64,000 bases of DNA from Lewinella sp. 4G2. GTDB lineage: Bacteria > Bacteroidota > Bacteroidia > Chitinophagales > Saprospiraceae. Position 1 is the first letter of the stretch. The number at the start of each line of letters is the position of its first letter. The stretch covers positions 126,501-190,500 of the forward strand of contig NZ_LVWJ02000011.1 in assembly GCF_001625015.1 (NCBI RefSeq), read 5' to 3'. Below, one piece after another: positions 1 to 9,834 of the stretch. The translations under genes were made by a program, and so were the position numbers. The notes under the pieces are model-generated. The model did not search any database and was not told where the DNA came from. It saw only the letters and a program-made list of their open reading frames with translations.

Positions 1-1
1 T

Positions 2-718
2 TACCGTACGTTACTCTTTTTACTTCTCACCCTCTTATCCATCGGCTGTTTCGCGCAAGTCGGCGTGAACAACTCCAACCCCGAGCAAGCACTGGACGTA
101 AATGGCAAGGTAAAACTTGGCAACGATGGCACTAACCCCTCGGATGGCACCATGCGCTACAATAGTACGGAAGGCACTTTCGAGGGTTTTTCCCAGGGAG
201 AATGGAAATCGTTAGACGCGCAGGGGGCCACCCCGGACCAACCCACTCCCTTCTTTGCCTCCGTTTACACCACGTTTCAAAGCGAAGAATTCATCCCCAT
301 GGAATTTCAAACGGCCTACGGGCAAAGCGCTTTCTTCTTTGAAAATCAAGGCGACCCTAGCTTCTTTACACGTACGGTTATTCCAGCAGGCTATATGATG
401 GTGGTAGATTACATCCACGTAGTAGGTATGTCCACCTCGAACGACGAACAGTTTTTGGTTCATATTGCTGCTACTGACGGTGATGCCACTAATGCTACTG
501 AAAGGTCTAGCCGTAGAGATGAACCGTTAATCTACGTATCTGGAAGTATAAAAGGTGGCCCCGCCATACTCGGTAACGGGCGAGCTCCCCTGCTCGTCGT
601 AGATGCGGGCGAACAATTGACGCTGCGCAATGAGTCCGCATCCACCAGCGTCGGCGGAGTCAGAGTAGTCTTCACTGGCTTCCTGGTTACGGATCTGGAT
701 CAGTACTTTACTTATTAG
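2..718 (+). CDS. Secreted protein, 5' end cut by window edge
   Basis: The reading frame is open from base 2 and ends at a TAG at 716-718. An in-frame GTG lies at 65, but the codons before it encode a hydrophobic stretch (LLFLLLTLLSIGCFAQ) typical of a signal peptide with cleavage after the Ala-Gln region. The true start is therefore just left of the window. The mature N-terminus (VGVNNSNPEQALDVNGKVKL) is the repeat-like head found in many Bacteroidetes surface or tail-fibre-like proteins. The remaining ~170 residues have no motif I recognise and look beta-rich. No C-terminal type IX sorting domain is visible. The product is probably exported; its function is unknown. A bidirectional terminator at 898-933 separates it from the convergent ATP synthase operon. 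Confidence 0.75.
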   Translation, partial: YRTLLFLLLTLLSIGCFAQVGVNNSNPEQALDVNGKVKLGNDGTNPSDGTMRYNSTEGTFEGFSQGEWKSLDAQGATPDQPTPFFASVYTTFQSEEFIPMEFQTAYGQSAFFFENQGDPSFFTRTVIPAGYMMVVDYIHVVGMSTSNDEQFLVHIAATDGDATNATERSSRRDEPLIYVSGSIKGGPAILGNGRAPLLVVDAGEQLTLRNESASTSVGGVRVVFTGFLVTDLDQYFTY

Positions 719-897
719 TGGATATAAAGGGCGCCGGGTTTGAGCTTATCACTCGGAGTGATTTGTCTTAACCGTATTCTTAATTCTTGGGATAGGAATT
801 TGTCTAAAGGTTTACTGGTCTGTTCAGCTTGGTATTGGATCGCCTAAAGGCGAACCTCCCGGGGGAGCGTCGCCGCGCCTGGTTAGCTAAGCCTATG

Positions 898-933
898 AAA
901 AAAGCCCTCAGGTCCGTTGATCTGAGGGCTTTT
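898..933. terminator. Bidirectional rho-independent terminator
   Basis: AAAAGCCCTCAG and CTGAGGGCTTTT form a 12-bp stem with a 10-nt loop. There is an A-run on the left and a T-run on the right, so it can act in both directions. It lies between the secreted protein gene on the left and the 3' end of atpG on the right. Confidence 0.85.
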
Positions 934-956
934 CGTTATGGTAGTAGATGACCATT

Positions 957-1850
957 TTAGGCATCCTCCAGCGCAGCGGCACCACCAACGATCTCGAGGA
1001 TCTCCTTGGTAATCGCCTCCTGGCGTGCTTTGTTGTAGGTAATCTTGAGGTCTTTCAAGAGCTCAGATGCATTCTCCGTCGCCTTATCCATGGCCGTCAT
1101 CCGGGCACCGTGCTCGGAAGCATTTGTGTCGAGGAGGAAGGACTGGAAGCGTGTCTTCAGAATGGTGGGGACGAGTTCTTCGAGCAGTGTTTCCTTACTG
1201 GGTTCGAAGATGTAATCGGCGTTGGTCGTTTTGCCGCCTTCCGCAACGTTGTTGTCCACAACTGGTAGGAATTGGACGGCTTCCGAGAACTGGACGGCGG
1301 CGTTCTTGAACCGAGCGTAGGCCACGTGGACGCTATCGTAAGCTTCACCGGCGAAGCGGTTCATGATCAGTTCGGGAACCTGACGGGTATTATCGAAAGA
1401 CAGGTCGCTAAAGAGTTCCTGGTATTCACGGTTGATCGTGAAACCAGCCTTGCCTGCGTAGTTGCGGGCAAAAAATTCAGCGCCCTTCTTGCCAATGCAG
1501 ATAACGTCGACGTTGCCTACCCCCTGCAGTTCATTTTCGATGACGCTGACGGCCGCCTTGATGATATTGGTGTTAAAGGCACCAGCGAGACCGCGGCTGG
1601 AGGTAACCACTACTACGCAAGCTTTGGTGATGGGCCGTACTACGTTGAAACTGGTGGATGCGTCTCCTTCCAGGTTGGAAAGGATGTTCGTCAACATCTC
1701 GTTCAGCTTCTCGGCGTAGGGCCGCATCTCGGTAATGCGTTGGGCGGCACGGTTCATCTTCGCAGCGGAAACCATCTTCATCGCTGAAGTGATCTGCTGC
1801 GTGTTCTTGACCGAACCGATTCTTTCCCGTACTTCCTTTAAGTTAGCCAT
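957..1850 (-). CDS. atpG: ATP synthase F1 gamma subunit
   Basis: This is the central rotor shaft of F1-ATPase, coupling c-ring rotation to the three catalytic sites. The 297-residue product has the conserved N-terminal helix (MANLKEVRERIGSVKNTQQI, then TSAMKMVSAAKMNRA) and the C-terminal helix containing ARMTAMDKATENASELLKDL, both gamma signatures that pack inside the alpha3beta3 ring. The length is normal for the family. It is the last gene of atpB-E-F-H-A-G. The gap to atpA is filled completely by a hairpin-forming heptanucleotide array (1851-1937), so gamma could be expressed differently from alpha. A terminator follows at 898-933. Confidence 0.97.
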   Translation of the reverse strand: MANLKEVRERIGSVKNTQQITSAMKMVSAAKMNRAAQRITEMRPYAEKLNEMLTNILSNLEGDASTSFNVVRPITKACVVVVTSSRGLAGAFNTNIIKAAVSVIENELQGVGNVDVICIGKKGAEFFARNYAGKAGFTINREYQELFSDLSFDNTRQVPELIMNRFAGEAYDSVHVAYARFKNAAVQFSEAVQFLPVVDNNVAEGGKTTNADYIFEPSKETLLEELVPTILKTRFQSFLLDTNASEHGARMTAMDKATENASELLKDLKITYNKARQEAITKEILEIVGGAAALEDA

Positions 1851-1937
1851 TAGTTAGTCTTTAGTCTATAGTCTGAAGTCTATAGTCTGTAGTCTTTAGC
1901 AGTATGCTTCAGACTACAGACTACTAACTATAGACTA
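1851..1937. repeat. Inverted AGT-heptad array between atpA and atpG
   Basis: The whole atpA-atpG gap consists of TAGTCTN-type 7-nt units followed, after a short loop around 1900-1907, by their inverted counterparts (AGACTAC units). The transcript can therefore fold into a long imperfect hairpin. The TAG stop of atpA (1935-1937 on the minus strand) is itself part of a unit. The array ends directly at the atpG start codon. Origin and function are unknown; an effect on the alpha:gamma expression ratio is inference. Confidence 0.8.
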
Positions 1938-3518
1938 TGAGAATTGTGGTACGAGCTGCGCGGCAACTTCGTCGAGCTTAGCCAGGTCAGCTTTGTCGTA
2001 CTTCTTGTTGCGGAAGTTTTCGAGGACTTCGGGAAGCTGACGCTCCACTTCACTGAGGAAGAGGGCTTCGAACTCCTTGATCTTGTTGACGGGGACGTCC
2101 TTCATCCGGTTGTTGGTACCGAGGTGGATGATGGCTACCTGCTTCTCTACCGCTACGGGAGAGTACTGAGGCTGCTTCAACATTTCCACGTTACGCTTAC
2201 CCTTCTCGAGAATGTTCTGGGTAGACGCATCGAGGTCGGAACCGAACTTGGCAAATGCTTCCAGTTCGCGGTAAGAGGCCTGGTCGAGCTTCAGCGTACC
2301 GGAAACCTTCTTCATCGGCTTGATCTGGGCCGAACCACCTACGCGGGATACGGAGATACCTACGTCGATGGCGGGGCGGATACCGGAGTTGAAGAGGTTG
2401 GACGTGAGGAAGATCTGACCATCGGTGATGGAGATCACGTTCGTCGGGATGTACGCGGATACGTCACCAGCTTGTGTTTCGATGATCGGCAGGGCCGTCA
2501 GGGAACCACCACCCTTCACGATACCTGCGTTTTTGAGGCTGTCGGGAAGGTCGTTCATGTCCTGGGCGATCGCGTCATCGTTAATAACCTTGGCGGCGCG
2601 CTCGAGGAGGCGGCTGTGGAGGTAGAATACGTCACCGGGGTAAGCTTCACGTCCCGGTGGGCGGCGAAGCAGGAGGGATACCTCACGGTAAGCAACGGCC
2701 TGCTTGGAGAGATCATCGTAAATGATCAGTGCGGGGCGGCCCGTATCCCGGAAGTACTCACCAATGGCGGCACCAGCGAACGGTGCGTAGAACTGGAGTG
2801 GAGCGGGGTCGGCTGCGGAAGAGGCAACGATGGTAGAGTACGCCATGGCGCCGTTCTCTTCGAGCGTCTTGGCAATCTGCGCTACGGTAGAAGCCTTCTG
2901 GCCACAAGCAACGTAGATACAGAATACCGGCTCACCGCGGTCGTAGAATTCCTTTTGGTTCAGGATCGTATCGATGGCAATGGCGGACTTACCCGTCTGC
3001 CGGTCACCGATGATGAGTTCCCGCTGGCCACGGCCGATGGGGATCATCGCGTCGATGGCCTTGATACCCGTCTGCAGGGGCTCGGTTACCGGCTGGCGGT
3101 AGATTACACCGGGAGCTTTGCGCTCGAGGGGCATCTCGTAGGTCTGACCTGCGATCGGGCCCTTACCGTCGAGGGGCTGACCGAGGGGATCGACTACGCG
3201 GCCGACCATACCTTCACCAACGTTGATGCTGGCAATACGGCCGGTGCGGCTTACGCGGCTACCTTCCTGAATACCGGTGGAGGAGCCCATCAGTACGACA
3301 CCGACGTTATCTTCCTCAAGGTTCAGTACGATCGCTTCCGTACCGTTAGCAAAAGTGACGAGTTCACCCGCCTGGGCATTCTCGAGACCGTAGACGCGGG
3401 CGATACCGTCACCTACTTGAAGGACGGTACCGTACTCTTCCAACTCGGCCGCCGTGTTGGCGCCACTGAGTTGTGCTTTGATGATACCGCTAATTTCGTC
3501 GGGCTTGATTCCAGCCAT
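1935..3518 (-). CDS. atpA: ATP synthase F1 alpha subunit
   Basis: This is the non-catalytic nucleotide-binding subunit of the alpha3beta3 hexamer (527 residues). It shows the Walker A loop GDRQTGKSA at about residue 170, the DDLSKQA segment, and the alpha-type region [20 protein letters not shown]. It starts with an ATG at 3518, followed by [17 protein letters not shown], typical of the family's N-terminus, which binds the delta subunit. atpH lies 54 bp upstream. A long open frame on the opposite strand (1944-3533) is only a codon-bias shadow of this gene. Confidence 0.98.
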   Translation of the reverse strand: MAGIKPDEISGIIKAQLSGANTAAELEEYGTVLQVGDGIARVYGLENAQAGELVTFANGTEAIVLNLEEDNVGVVLMGSSTGIQEGSRVSRTGRIASINVGEGMVGRVVDPLGQPLDGKGPIAGQTYEMPLERKAPGVIYRQPVTEPLQTGIKAIDAMIPIGRGQRELIIGDRQTGKSAIAIDTILNQKEFYDRGEPVFCIYVACGQKASTVAQIAKTLEENGAMAYSTIVASSAADPAPLQFYAPFAGAAIGEYFRDTGRPALIIYDDLSKQAVAYREVSLLLRRPPGREAYPGDVFYLHSRLLERAAKVINDDAIAQDMNDLPDSLKNAGIVKGGGSLTALPIIETQAGDVSAYIPTNVISITDGQIFLTSNLFNSGIRPAIDVGISVSRVGGSAQIKPMKKVSGTLKLDQASYRELEAFAKFGSDLDASTQNILEKGKRNVEMLKQPQYSPVAVEKQVAIIHLGTNNRMKDVPVNKIKEFEALFLSEVERQLPEVLENFRNKKYDKADLAKLDEVAAQLVPQFS

Positions 3519-3572
3519 GGTAGTATACTTTAGAAGTTGCTTGCGATTATTAAATGAGGGGGAAGGCTAAGC

Positions 3573-4112
3573 TTAGGCGATCTCCTTGCGAAGTTCACTC
3601 AGTTTGTAGGCGACGCTGGCGTCGTACACCTTTCCGTCGAATTCCAGGATGAACCCACCAATGATGGAGGGGTCGATCTTGGTTTCGATGTCGACGGAAG
3701 CTTCCGTCTTACCACCCGCAACGAGTTGCTGCTTAATGGCATCCAGTTCCGCCGCGGAAAGCGCAACCGCGCTCGTTACCTTGACGGTGCTGATCTTGTT
3801 GAGGGATTTGTACTGCTTGTCAAACGCACCAAGGATGCCCAGTAGGTCTCCTTCACGGCCTTTGGTAATCAGTACGTCGACGAAGGTTTTCGTCAGTTCG
3901 TTGGCGCCGGACTTTTCCAGCAGTTCGGCGAAGATGGCTTTCTTCTTACTGGGGTTAACGACGGGGCTGGACAGCAACAATGCGAGATCGCGGTTGCCGG
4001 CCATGGCGACGAGCGCATCAACGTCACCCTTGATGACGTCGAGTTGCTTGCGCTCCACGGCCATATCCAGTAGGGATTTGGCGTAACGGTCGGCTACTCT
4101 TTGATTGGTCAT
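3573..4112 (-). CDS. atpH: ATP synthase F1 delta subunit (OSCP)
   Basis: The 179-residue product has the OSCP/delta pattern. An N-terminal helical domain starts MTNQRVADRYAKSLLDMAVE, and a C-terminal section carries IDPSIIGGFILEFDGKVYDA, the family signature (GG-hydrophobic-D). Delta links the top of the alpha3beta3 ring to the b-subunit stator stalk. The gene starts 7 bp after atpF ends, so translation is probably coupled. Confidence 0.95.
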   Translation of the reverse strand: MTNQRVADRYAKSLLDMAVERKQLDVIKGDVDALVAMAGNRDLALLLSSPVVNPSKKKAIFAELLEKSGANELTKTFVDVLITKGREGDLLGILGAFDKQYKSLNKISTVKVTSAVALSAAELDAIKQQLVAGGKTEASVDIETKIDPSIIGGFILEFDGKVYDASVAYKLSELRKEIA

Positions 4113-4119
4113 TCGGGGT

Positions 4120-4632
4120 TTAGTTGAGGTTCTTCACCAGTTCGTTAACGAGGGTGGTCTGGTTGATGTCGCTCTTGAGGTCCTTACGAAGTACCTTCTC
4201 AGCAACGTCGATGGCCATGTTACCCACTTCCTTCTTGAGGTCGGCCATGGCCTGGTCGCGCATGATGGCGATCTGGCGCTGGGCGTCGGCGCTCACCTTC
4301 TGGGCGGCTTCCTTGGCTTCGGTGACGGCTTCGTCGCGGCGCTTCTTGGCGAAGGCTTCCGCTTCGGCGACGATGCGGGTGCTTTCTTCGCGGGCTTCGG
4401 CGAGGAGGCGTTGGTTGTCGTCCTTCAACTGGGCCATTTGTGCTTGCACGCGCTTGGCTTCGTCGATGGAGTTCTGGATGTCGGTTTCGCGCTTGGTCAG
4501 TGCCTTCTGGATGGGCTTAAAGGCCGTCTTACCCAGGATACCCCAAACGAGGAGGAAGATGAGCAGCGTCCAGAAAAGCAGACCGAAGTCTGGCCGGATG
4601 GGGCTGAAGTCGACGAGAAAGAGATTGATCAT
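4120..4632 (-). CDS. atpF: ATP synthase F0 b subunit
   Basis: This is the peripheral stalk subunit. I place the start at the ATG at 4632, giving 170 residues (MINLFLVDFSPIRPDFGLLF). The open frame extends 25 codons further upstream, but that extension has no family resemblance. A single N-terminal membrane helix (residues ~14-34, ending near WGILGK) is followed by a long charged helical region rich in Glu, Lys, Ala and Arg (residues ~40-150), the expected dimeric coiled coil. There is one b gene and no b' copy. Confidence 0.93.
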   Translation of the reverse strand: MINLFLVDFSPIRPDFGLLFWTLLIFLLVWGILGKTAFKPIQKALTKRETDIQNSIDEAKRVQAQMAQLKDDNQRLLAEAREESTRIVAEAEAFAKKRRDEAVTEAKEAAQKVSADAQRQIAIMRDQAMADLKKEVGNMAIDVAEKVLRKDLKSDINQTTLVNELVKNLN

Positions 4633-4757
4633 TGGAAATGATTGTAACGTAAACAATTCACCTAGATGAATAAGATTTGCTTGAAAATTAGCCGGGGCCG
4701 CCGCCAATCGCGGTTCGGCACCCGGCTGTTTTCGATTGCAGTGCAGTCGGTTCTGGC

Positions 4758-6322
<1,565 letters not shown>

Positions 6323-6358
6323 AAAGGATGGCGTTATGGGGCTTCCCCAATTCAGCCG

Positions 6359-6390
6359 CAAAAGTACGGCCTTCCTACTTATTATACTAA
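6359..6390 (-). promoter_or_regulatory. Promoter of the atpBEFHAG operon
   Basis: On the minus strand, TACTTTTG (6366 down to 6359) matches the Bacteroidetes -7 box TAnnTTTG. A partial -33 element, TTAG, lies about 20 nt upstream. The sequence running through the box into the probable start site, TACTTTTGCGGCTGAATTGG, is nearly identical to that in front of atpD (29000-29019). The leader to the atpB ATG would be about 30 nt. Confidence 0.75.
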
Positions 6391-6570
6391 CTACACTAAG
6401 TCTTTTTAGTATTGAGTTTGAGCCATTCTAAAGTTGCCGAGACTAACCACTTTGGTAGAGATTGCGAGCCTTCGGCATTGGTAATCGTTTCGTTGTGTAG
6501 GAGTGAAATTTACTGCCCAATTATTCGCTTGAAGTGTTGGGGTTCGGAATTACGTTTTGGGGAAGGAATA

Positions 6571-6611
6571 CAGTCTGTAGTCTGTAGTCTGTAGTCTGTA
6601 GTCTACAGTCC
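6571..6611. repeat. Direct TAGTCTG heptad array
   Basis: About five tandem 7-nt units of the TAGTCTG type lie just downstream of the membrane protein gene that ends at 6621. All units have the same orientation, unlike the inverted arrays elsewhere. No terminator-like stem is visible here. Confidence 0.8.
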
Positions 6612-6620
6612 TCCACCCTA

Positions 6621-7346
6621 TCAAACCGAGCGGGGGCCGTACAGGAAGAAGTTGAAGGCATCCTGCGGAGACGACACCAGGCTGCCAATCGCCATGAACG
6701 CAACGAATAGCAAACCGCCCACCAGAAAATAGAACAGCCAGCGCAGGGGCCAGGCGTAGCGGAGGGTGGGCGCAAGTGCCTGACCAAGAAAGGTGGATTC
6801 CACGATCTCGCGCTGATTGGGGTTGCGCTCCTTTATGTAGTCCAGAATCTCCTCGTGGGCGAATTCGTGGACGCCATCGCTGGACTGCAGTTGATAAGCT
6901 AGGTACTGATTACGCTTACCCATCGCGTAGAGAAATTGGGCGGCAATGGGTACGTTGACGACCCAGATTTCATCAGCATGGTCCCAGACGAAGGGCATGG
7001 TTAAATTGATGATCACGCCGGCCGCAAGTAGGCCGTTAATCAGAAATTCTTCCTCAACGGACCGCACCTCATTTCGCTTTACGGCCACGAAATACCCAAC
7101 CATGGCAAAGAGCACCATCGCGCACCAGACGTAACTAATCGCCAGGTTTTCGCGCCAGACATTAAGAAAGGCGCCTCCAAAGAAGGGAATGACCACCACC
7201 GTTGAGATATCACAAACTTGCCCTATCCAGTTGCTGTACTTGACTGGTTTTACCCCTGCGTCGGGCGGGTTGGCAATCAGGCCAATCAACCGAATGGGCG
7301 GGCTCACAACGGCTATAAATAGCGGGATCAACAACAGTAGTACCAT
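6621..7346 (-). CDS. Multi-pass membrane protein of unknown function
   Basis: The 241-residue product has at least six hydrophobic segments: residues ~1-20, ~45-62, ~72-88, ~100-120, ~128-145 and ~205-228. A soluble loop of ~50 residues (~150-200) carries acidic and amide residues. I do not recognise the family. It is not AtpI: it lacks that family's size and pattern and does not belong to the atp operon, having its own strong promoter (7366-7396). It is divergent from prfA. Confidence 0.7.
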   Translation of the reverse strand: MVLLLLIPLFIAVVSPPIRLIGLIANPPDAGVKPVKYSNWIGQVCDISTVVVIPFFGGAFLNVWRENLAISYVWCAMVLFAMVGYFVAVKRNEVRSVEEEFLINGLLAAGVIINLTMPFVWDHADEIWVVNVPIAAQFLYAMGKRNQYLAYQLQSSDGVHEFAHEEILDYIKERNPNQREIVESTFLGQALAPTLRYAWPLRWLFYFLVGGLLFVAFMAIGSLVSSPQDAFNFFLYGPRSV

Positions 7347-7365
7347 TAGTCAGGACTTGATAAGA

Positions 7366-7396
7366 CAAAGCTACAGCATTTACTTTGCAATTCAAA
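7366..7396 (-). promoter_or_regulatory. Bacteroidetes promoter for the 6.6-7.3 kb membrane protein
   Basis: On the minus strand, TTTG (7396-7393), a 19-nt spacer and TAGCTTTG (7373-7366) match the Bacteroidetes primary sigma consensus TTTG-N19-TAnnTTTG exactly. The start codon is about 20 nt downstream of the box. Confidence 0.75.
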
Positions 7397-7411
7397 GTTC
7401 TTTATTAAATG

Positions 7412-7448
7412 AGGCGCTGTCGCAGGTGCCAGCCGAAGGGCAAGTAAG
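7412..7448 (+). repeat. Dispersed 36-nt element, intergenic copy
   Basis: AGGCGCTGTCGCAGGTGC is followed 8 nt later by GGGCAAGTAAG. The core differs from the common form at two positions (first G to A, and C to T within it). It lies between the divergent membrane protein gene and prfA. Confidence 0.65.
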
Positions 7449-7505
7449 CAGGACCAGCCCACGGGGTAATTGCGTAACTTCGCCGCCCAAATTCCACCCT
7501 GACCC

Positions 7506-8573
7506 GTGATCGACCAACTCTCCGCCATCTTCATTCGCTTCAAGAACCTCGAGGAGCAACTCGGCAACCCCGAGGTGATCACCGACCCGGCGCGCTTCAC
7601 CAAAGTGAACAAGGAATACGGGAAGCTGAAACCCATCGCCGATACCTACCTCGAATACAAGGACCTGCTGGATAACCTGGAGATGTCCGAAGAAATGCGC
7701 AAGGACCCCGATCCCGAAATGCGGGAAATGGCCCAGCTGGAATACGACGAACTGCGGGAGAAGAAGGAGAGCATGGACGAGGAGATCAAGATCATGCTCA
7801 TCCCCAAAGACCCCGAGGACGAACGGGACATCATTATGGAGATCCGCTCCGGCGCGGGCGGTGACGAAGCCGCCATCTTCGCCGGTGACCTCTACGATAT
7901 GTACCGCCGCTACTGCGAAAACCAGGGCTGGAAGATCGAGGTGATCGACGAGAACGAGGGCACCGCTGGTGGTTACTCCAAACTCGTCCTAGAAGTGCAC
8001 GGCGACGACGTTTACTCCCACCTCAAATTCGAATCCGGTGCCCACCGCGTACAGCGCGTCCCAAAGACGGAGAGCCAGGGCCGCGTCCATACCTCCGCCG
8101 CGACCGTCGCCGTACTGGCGAAGATGGAGGCCGAGGACATCAACATCAACAAGGCGGACCTGAAGATCGATACCTTCCGCGCTTCCGGTGCCGGTGGCCA
8201 GCACGTTAATAAGACGGAATCCGCCATCCGCATCACCCACTTGCCGACGGGAATCGTCTCCGAGAGCCAGGACGGCCGGAGCCAGCACAAGAACAAGGAG
8301 ATCGCCATGGCCCAGCTCTACCGCCGCATCAAGGACGCGCAGGATTCCGCCGCCCAGGCCGAACTCAGCGCCAACCGAAAATCACTCGTCGGTAGTGGCG
8401 ACCGTTCCGAAAAGATCCGCACCTACAACTATCCCCAAAACCGGGTGACGGACCACCGCATCAACCTCACCCTGCACAGTCTGGACAAGATCGTAGCCGG
8501 AGGATTAGAGCCGGTGATTGAAGGGTTGCAGGTAGCGGAGAATGCTAGTAAGTTGAAGGAGGGGGTACAGTAG
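7506..8573 (+). CDS. prfA: Peptide chain release factor 1
   Basis: RF1 recognises UAA and UAG and triggers peptide release on the ribosome. The 355-residue product contains the catalytic GGQ loop (SGAGGQHVNKTES, GGQ near residue 230), the N-terminal helical domain, and the codon-recognition region around RVPKTESQGRVHTS. The C-terminal YPQNRVTDHRINLT is a standard class I release factor signature. The start is GTG at 7506; no better ATG exists nearby. A TAACTTCG box (7475-7482) may be its -7 promoter element. Its own stop codon, TAG at 8571-8573, is the first triplet of a TAGTCTG repeat array. Confidence 0.95.
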   Translation: MIDQLSAIFIRFKNLEEQLGNPEVITDPARFTKVNKEYGKLKPIADTYLEYKDLLDNLEMSEEMRKDPDPEMREMAQLEYDELREKKESMDEEIKIMLIPKDPEDERDIIMEIRSGAGGDEAAIFAGDLYDMYRRYCENQGWKIEVIDENEGTAGGYSKLVLEVHGDDVYSHLKFESGAHRVQRVPKTESQGRVHTSAATVAVLAKMEAEDININKADLKIDTFRASGAGGQHVNKTESAIRITHLPTGIVSESQDGRSQHKNKEIAMAQLYRRIKDAQDSAAQAELSANRKSLVGSGDRSEKIRTYNYPQNRVTDHRINLTLHSLDKIVAGGLEPVIEGLQVAENASKLKEGVQ

Positions 8574-8602
8574 TCTGTAGTCTATAGTCTATAGTCTGTA
8601 GC
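8571..8602 (+). repeat. TAGTCTR heptad array at the prfA stop codon
   Basis: Four tandem 7-nt units (TAGTCTG, TAGTCTA, TAGTCTA, TAGTCTG) begin with the TAG stop codon of prfA itself. A second direct array of the same type lies at 8675-8704. Between the two is a GC-rich segment with a possible terminator stem. Confidence 0.85.
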
Positions 8603-8608
8603 CATCAG

Positions 8609-8675
8609 GTTCTCCAGCCGGCCTTAGATCCGAGCGCAGCGACCATCTGAGGTTCCTGGAGCGGCCGGGTTTTTT
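8609..8675 (+). terminator. Possible terminator of prfA
   Basis: CTCCAG then CCGGCC on the left can pair with CTGGAG or GGCCGG on the right (stem choices compete), followed by a run of six T at about 8670-8675. The loop is long (~35 nt), so efficiency is uncertain. Confidence 0.45.
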
Positions 8676-8704
8676 AGTCTATAGTCTGTAGTCTATAGTC
8701 TGCA
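8675..8704 (+). repeat. Second TAGTCTR heptad array after prfA
   Basis: Four heptad units in the same orientation as the array at 8571. The two direct arrays flank the GC-rich terminator-like segment, as if this block had been inserted or amplified as a unit. Confidence 0.8.
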
Positions 8705-8814
8705 GTGGGCCGTTCAGCAATAACACTGCGGTCGCGTGAACTTTCCCACCGGAATTTGGCTAGTTAAGGCAAGAAACGATAATAGTAGAGCGGTCATTAG
8801 TGTGACGACTAAGC

Positions 8815-8842
8815 ACTACCCGACTACCCGACTACGATACTA
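8815..8842. repeat. 8-nt ACTACCCG tandem units
   Basis: ACTACCCG, ACTACCCG, ACTACGAT and a terminal ACTA recur at 8-nt spacing, just upstream of ung. On the other strand this reads TAGTCGGG. The same octad sequence recurs at the 3' end of the haloperoxidase-like gene (19806-19826). It is a relative of the heptad arrays with a different period. Confidence 0.6.
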
Positions 8843-8855
8843 AAAAACTACACCC

Positions 8856-9533
8856 GTGTCCAACGTAAAGATCAACGCCGAATGGAAGGCAGCGCTCGCT
8901 GATGAATTCGAAAAGCCTTACTTCCGCAACCTTATTTCCTTCATCAAGCAGGAGAAGGCGGACGGCAAGGAGATCTACCCCGCGGGCTCGCTCATCTTCA
9001 ACGCTTACGACACGACGCCGCTTAGCCAGGTTAAAGTGGTCATCCTGGGGCAGGATCCCTACCACAACCCGGGCCAGGCGATGGGACTGAGCTTTAGCGT
9101 ACCCAAGGGGGTGACGCGGCCGCCGAGCTTGCGGAACATCTACAAAGAACTGAATACCAGTCTCGACATCCCCATCAGCACGAGCGGTGACCTTACCAAG
9201 TGGGCGGAGCAGGGCGTCTTCCTCCTCAACTCCATGCTAACGGTGGAGCGAAACCGGCCTGGCAGCCACCAGCGGTCGGGTTGGCAATTCTTCACCGATG
9301 CCTCCATCAAAGCCATTTCGGACCACCGGGAGAACGTTGTCTTCATGCTCTGGGGCGCCTTCGCCAAAAAGAAAGCCGCACTCATCAACGCCGACAAACA
9401 CCTCGTGCTGAGCAGCGCCCACCCCTCCCCCTTCAGCGCGGACAAGGGCTTCTTCGGCAATGATCACTTTAAACTGGCGAATGAGTACTTGGTTAAGACT
9501 GGGCAGGAAGCGATTGATTGGGGGGTGGAGTAG
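8856..9533 (+). CDS. ung: Uracil-DNA glycosylase, family 1
   Basis: This enzyme removes uracil from DNA as the first step of base excision repair. The 225-residue product shows the water-activating motif GQDPYH with its catalytic Asp, the LLNSMLTVE segment, and the leucine-loop motif HPSPFS near the C-terminus. Length is normal. The start is GTG at 8856. The stop TAG (9531-9533) falls in register with the following 7-nt repeat array. Confidence 0.96.
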   Translation: MSNVKINAEWKAALADEFEKPYFRNLISFIKQEKADGKEIYPAGSLIFNAYDTTPLSQVKVVILGQDPYHNPGQAMGLSFSVPKGVTRPPSLRNIYKELNTSLDIPISTSGDLTKWAEQGVFLLNSMLTVERNRPGSHQRSGWQFFTDASIKAISDHRENVVFMLWGAFAKKKAALINADKHLVLSSAHPSPFSADKGFFGNDHFKLANEYLVKTGQEAIDWGVE

Positions 9534-9645
9534 AGAGTTTCTAGTTGCAAGTAGCGAGTGGCGAGTTGCGAGTTGTGAGTTGGAAGTATCAAGTTGCGAG
9601 TGGGAAGTTTCTAGTGGATAGTTTCTAGTGGATAGTTTCTAGTGG
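9527..9645 (+). repeat. Array of 17 in-phase AGT heptads after ung
   Basis: Seventeen consecutive 7-nt units of form NNAGTNN run without a phase break, from GGAGTAG (which contains the ung stop codon) through AGAGTTT, CTAGTTG and CGAGTTG types to CTAGTGG and ATAGTTT. Only the AGT core is constant; the flanking four bases vary in a limited set. Confidence 0.85.
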
Positions 9646-9672
9646 CGGGCCGCGCTATCACGCAGGACGAAC

Positions 9673-9816
9673 GCAGTGAGCATCCCCATGCAGTAGCACA
9701 ATCAGTCCTCACTAATCGAGTATCGAGATTCGAGAATCCAAAGCAGTGAGCATTCTCGTGCGGTAGTACAATCAGTCCTCACTTATCGAGTATCGAGTAT
9801 CGAGAATCGAGAATCC
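9673..9816 (+). repeat. Two direct ~70-bp repeats ending in GAGTATC heptads
   Basis: The segment starting GCAGTGAGCAT at 9673 is repeated with a few changes from 9743, a period of 70 bp. Each copy contains CAATCAGTCCTCACT and ends in tandem TCGAGTATCGAG-type heptads; the second copy has extra heptad units. The gap 9534-9834 between ung and the lipoprotein gene consists almost entirely of repeats. Confidence 0.8.
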
Positions 9817-9822
9817 ATTCCC

Positions 9823-9830
9823 TACCTTCG
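9823..9830 (+). promoter_or_regulatory. Possible leaderless promoter -7 box
   Basis: TACCTTCG is followed by 4 nt and then the ATG of the lipoprotein gene. If it works as a TAnnTTYG -7 box, transcription would begin at or next to the start codon. No clear -33 element is present. Confidence 0.35.
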
Positions 9831-9834
9831 CCTA

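Noticed and set aside
1944..3533. A 529-codon open frame on the strand opposite atpA, and similar long antisense frames over atpG, atpF, atpB and atpD
   Set aside because: They mirror highly expressed genes with strong codon bias. Their translations show no domain, and the sense proteins are unmistakable.
9534..9816. Possible CRISPR array because of regular repetition
   Set aside because: The repeat unit is 7 nt with no spacers of constant length, and no cas gene is nearby.
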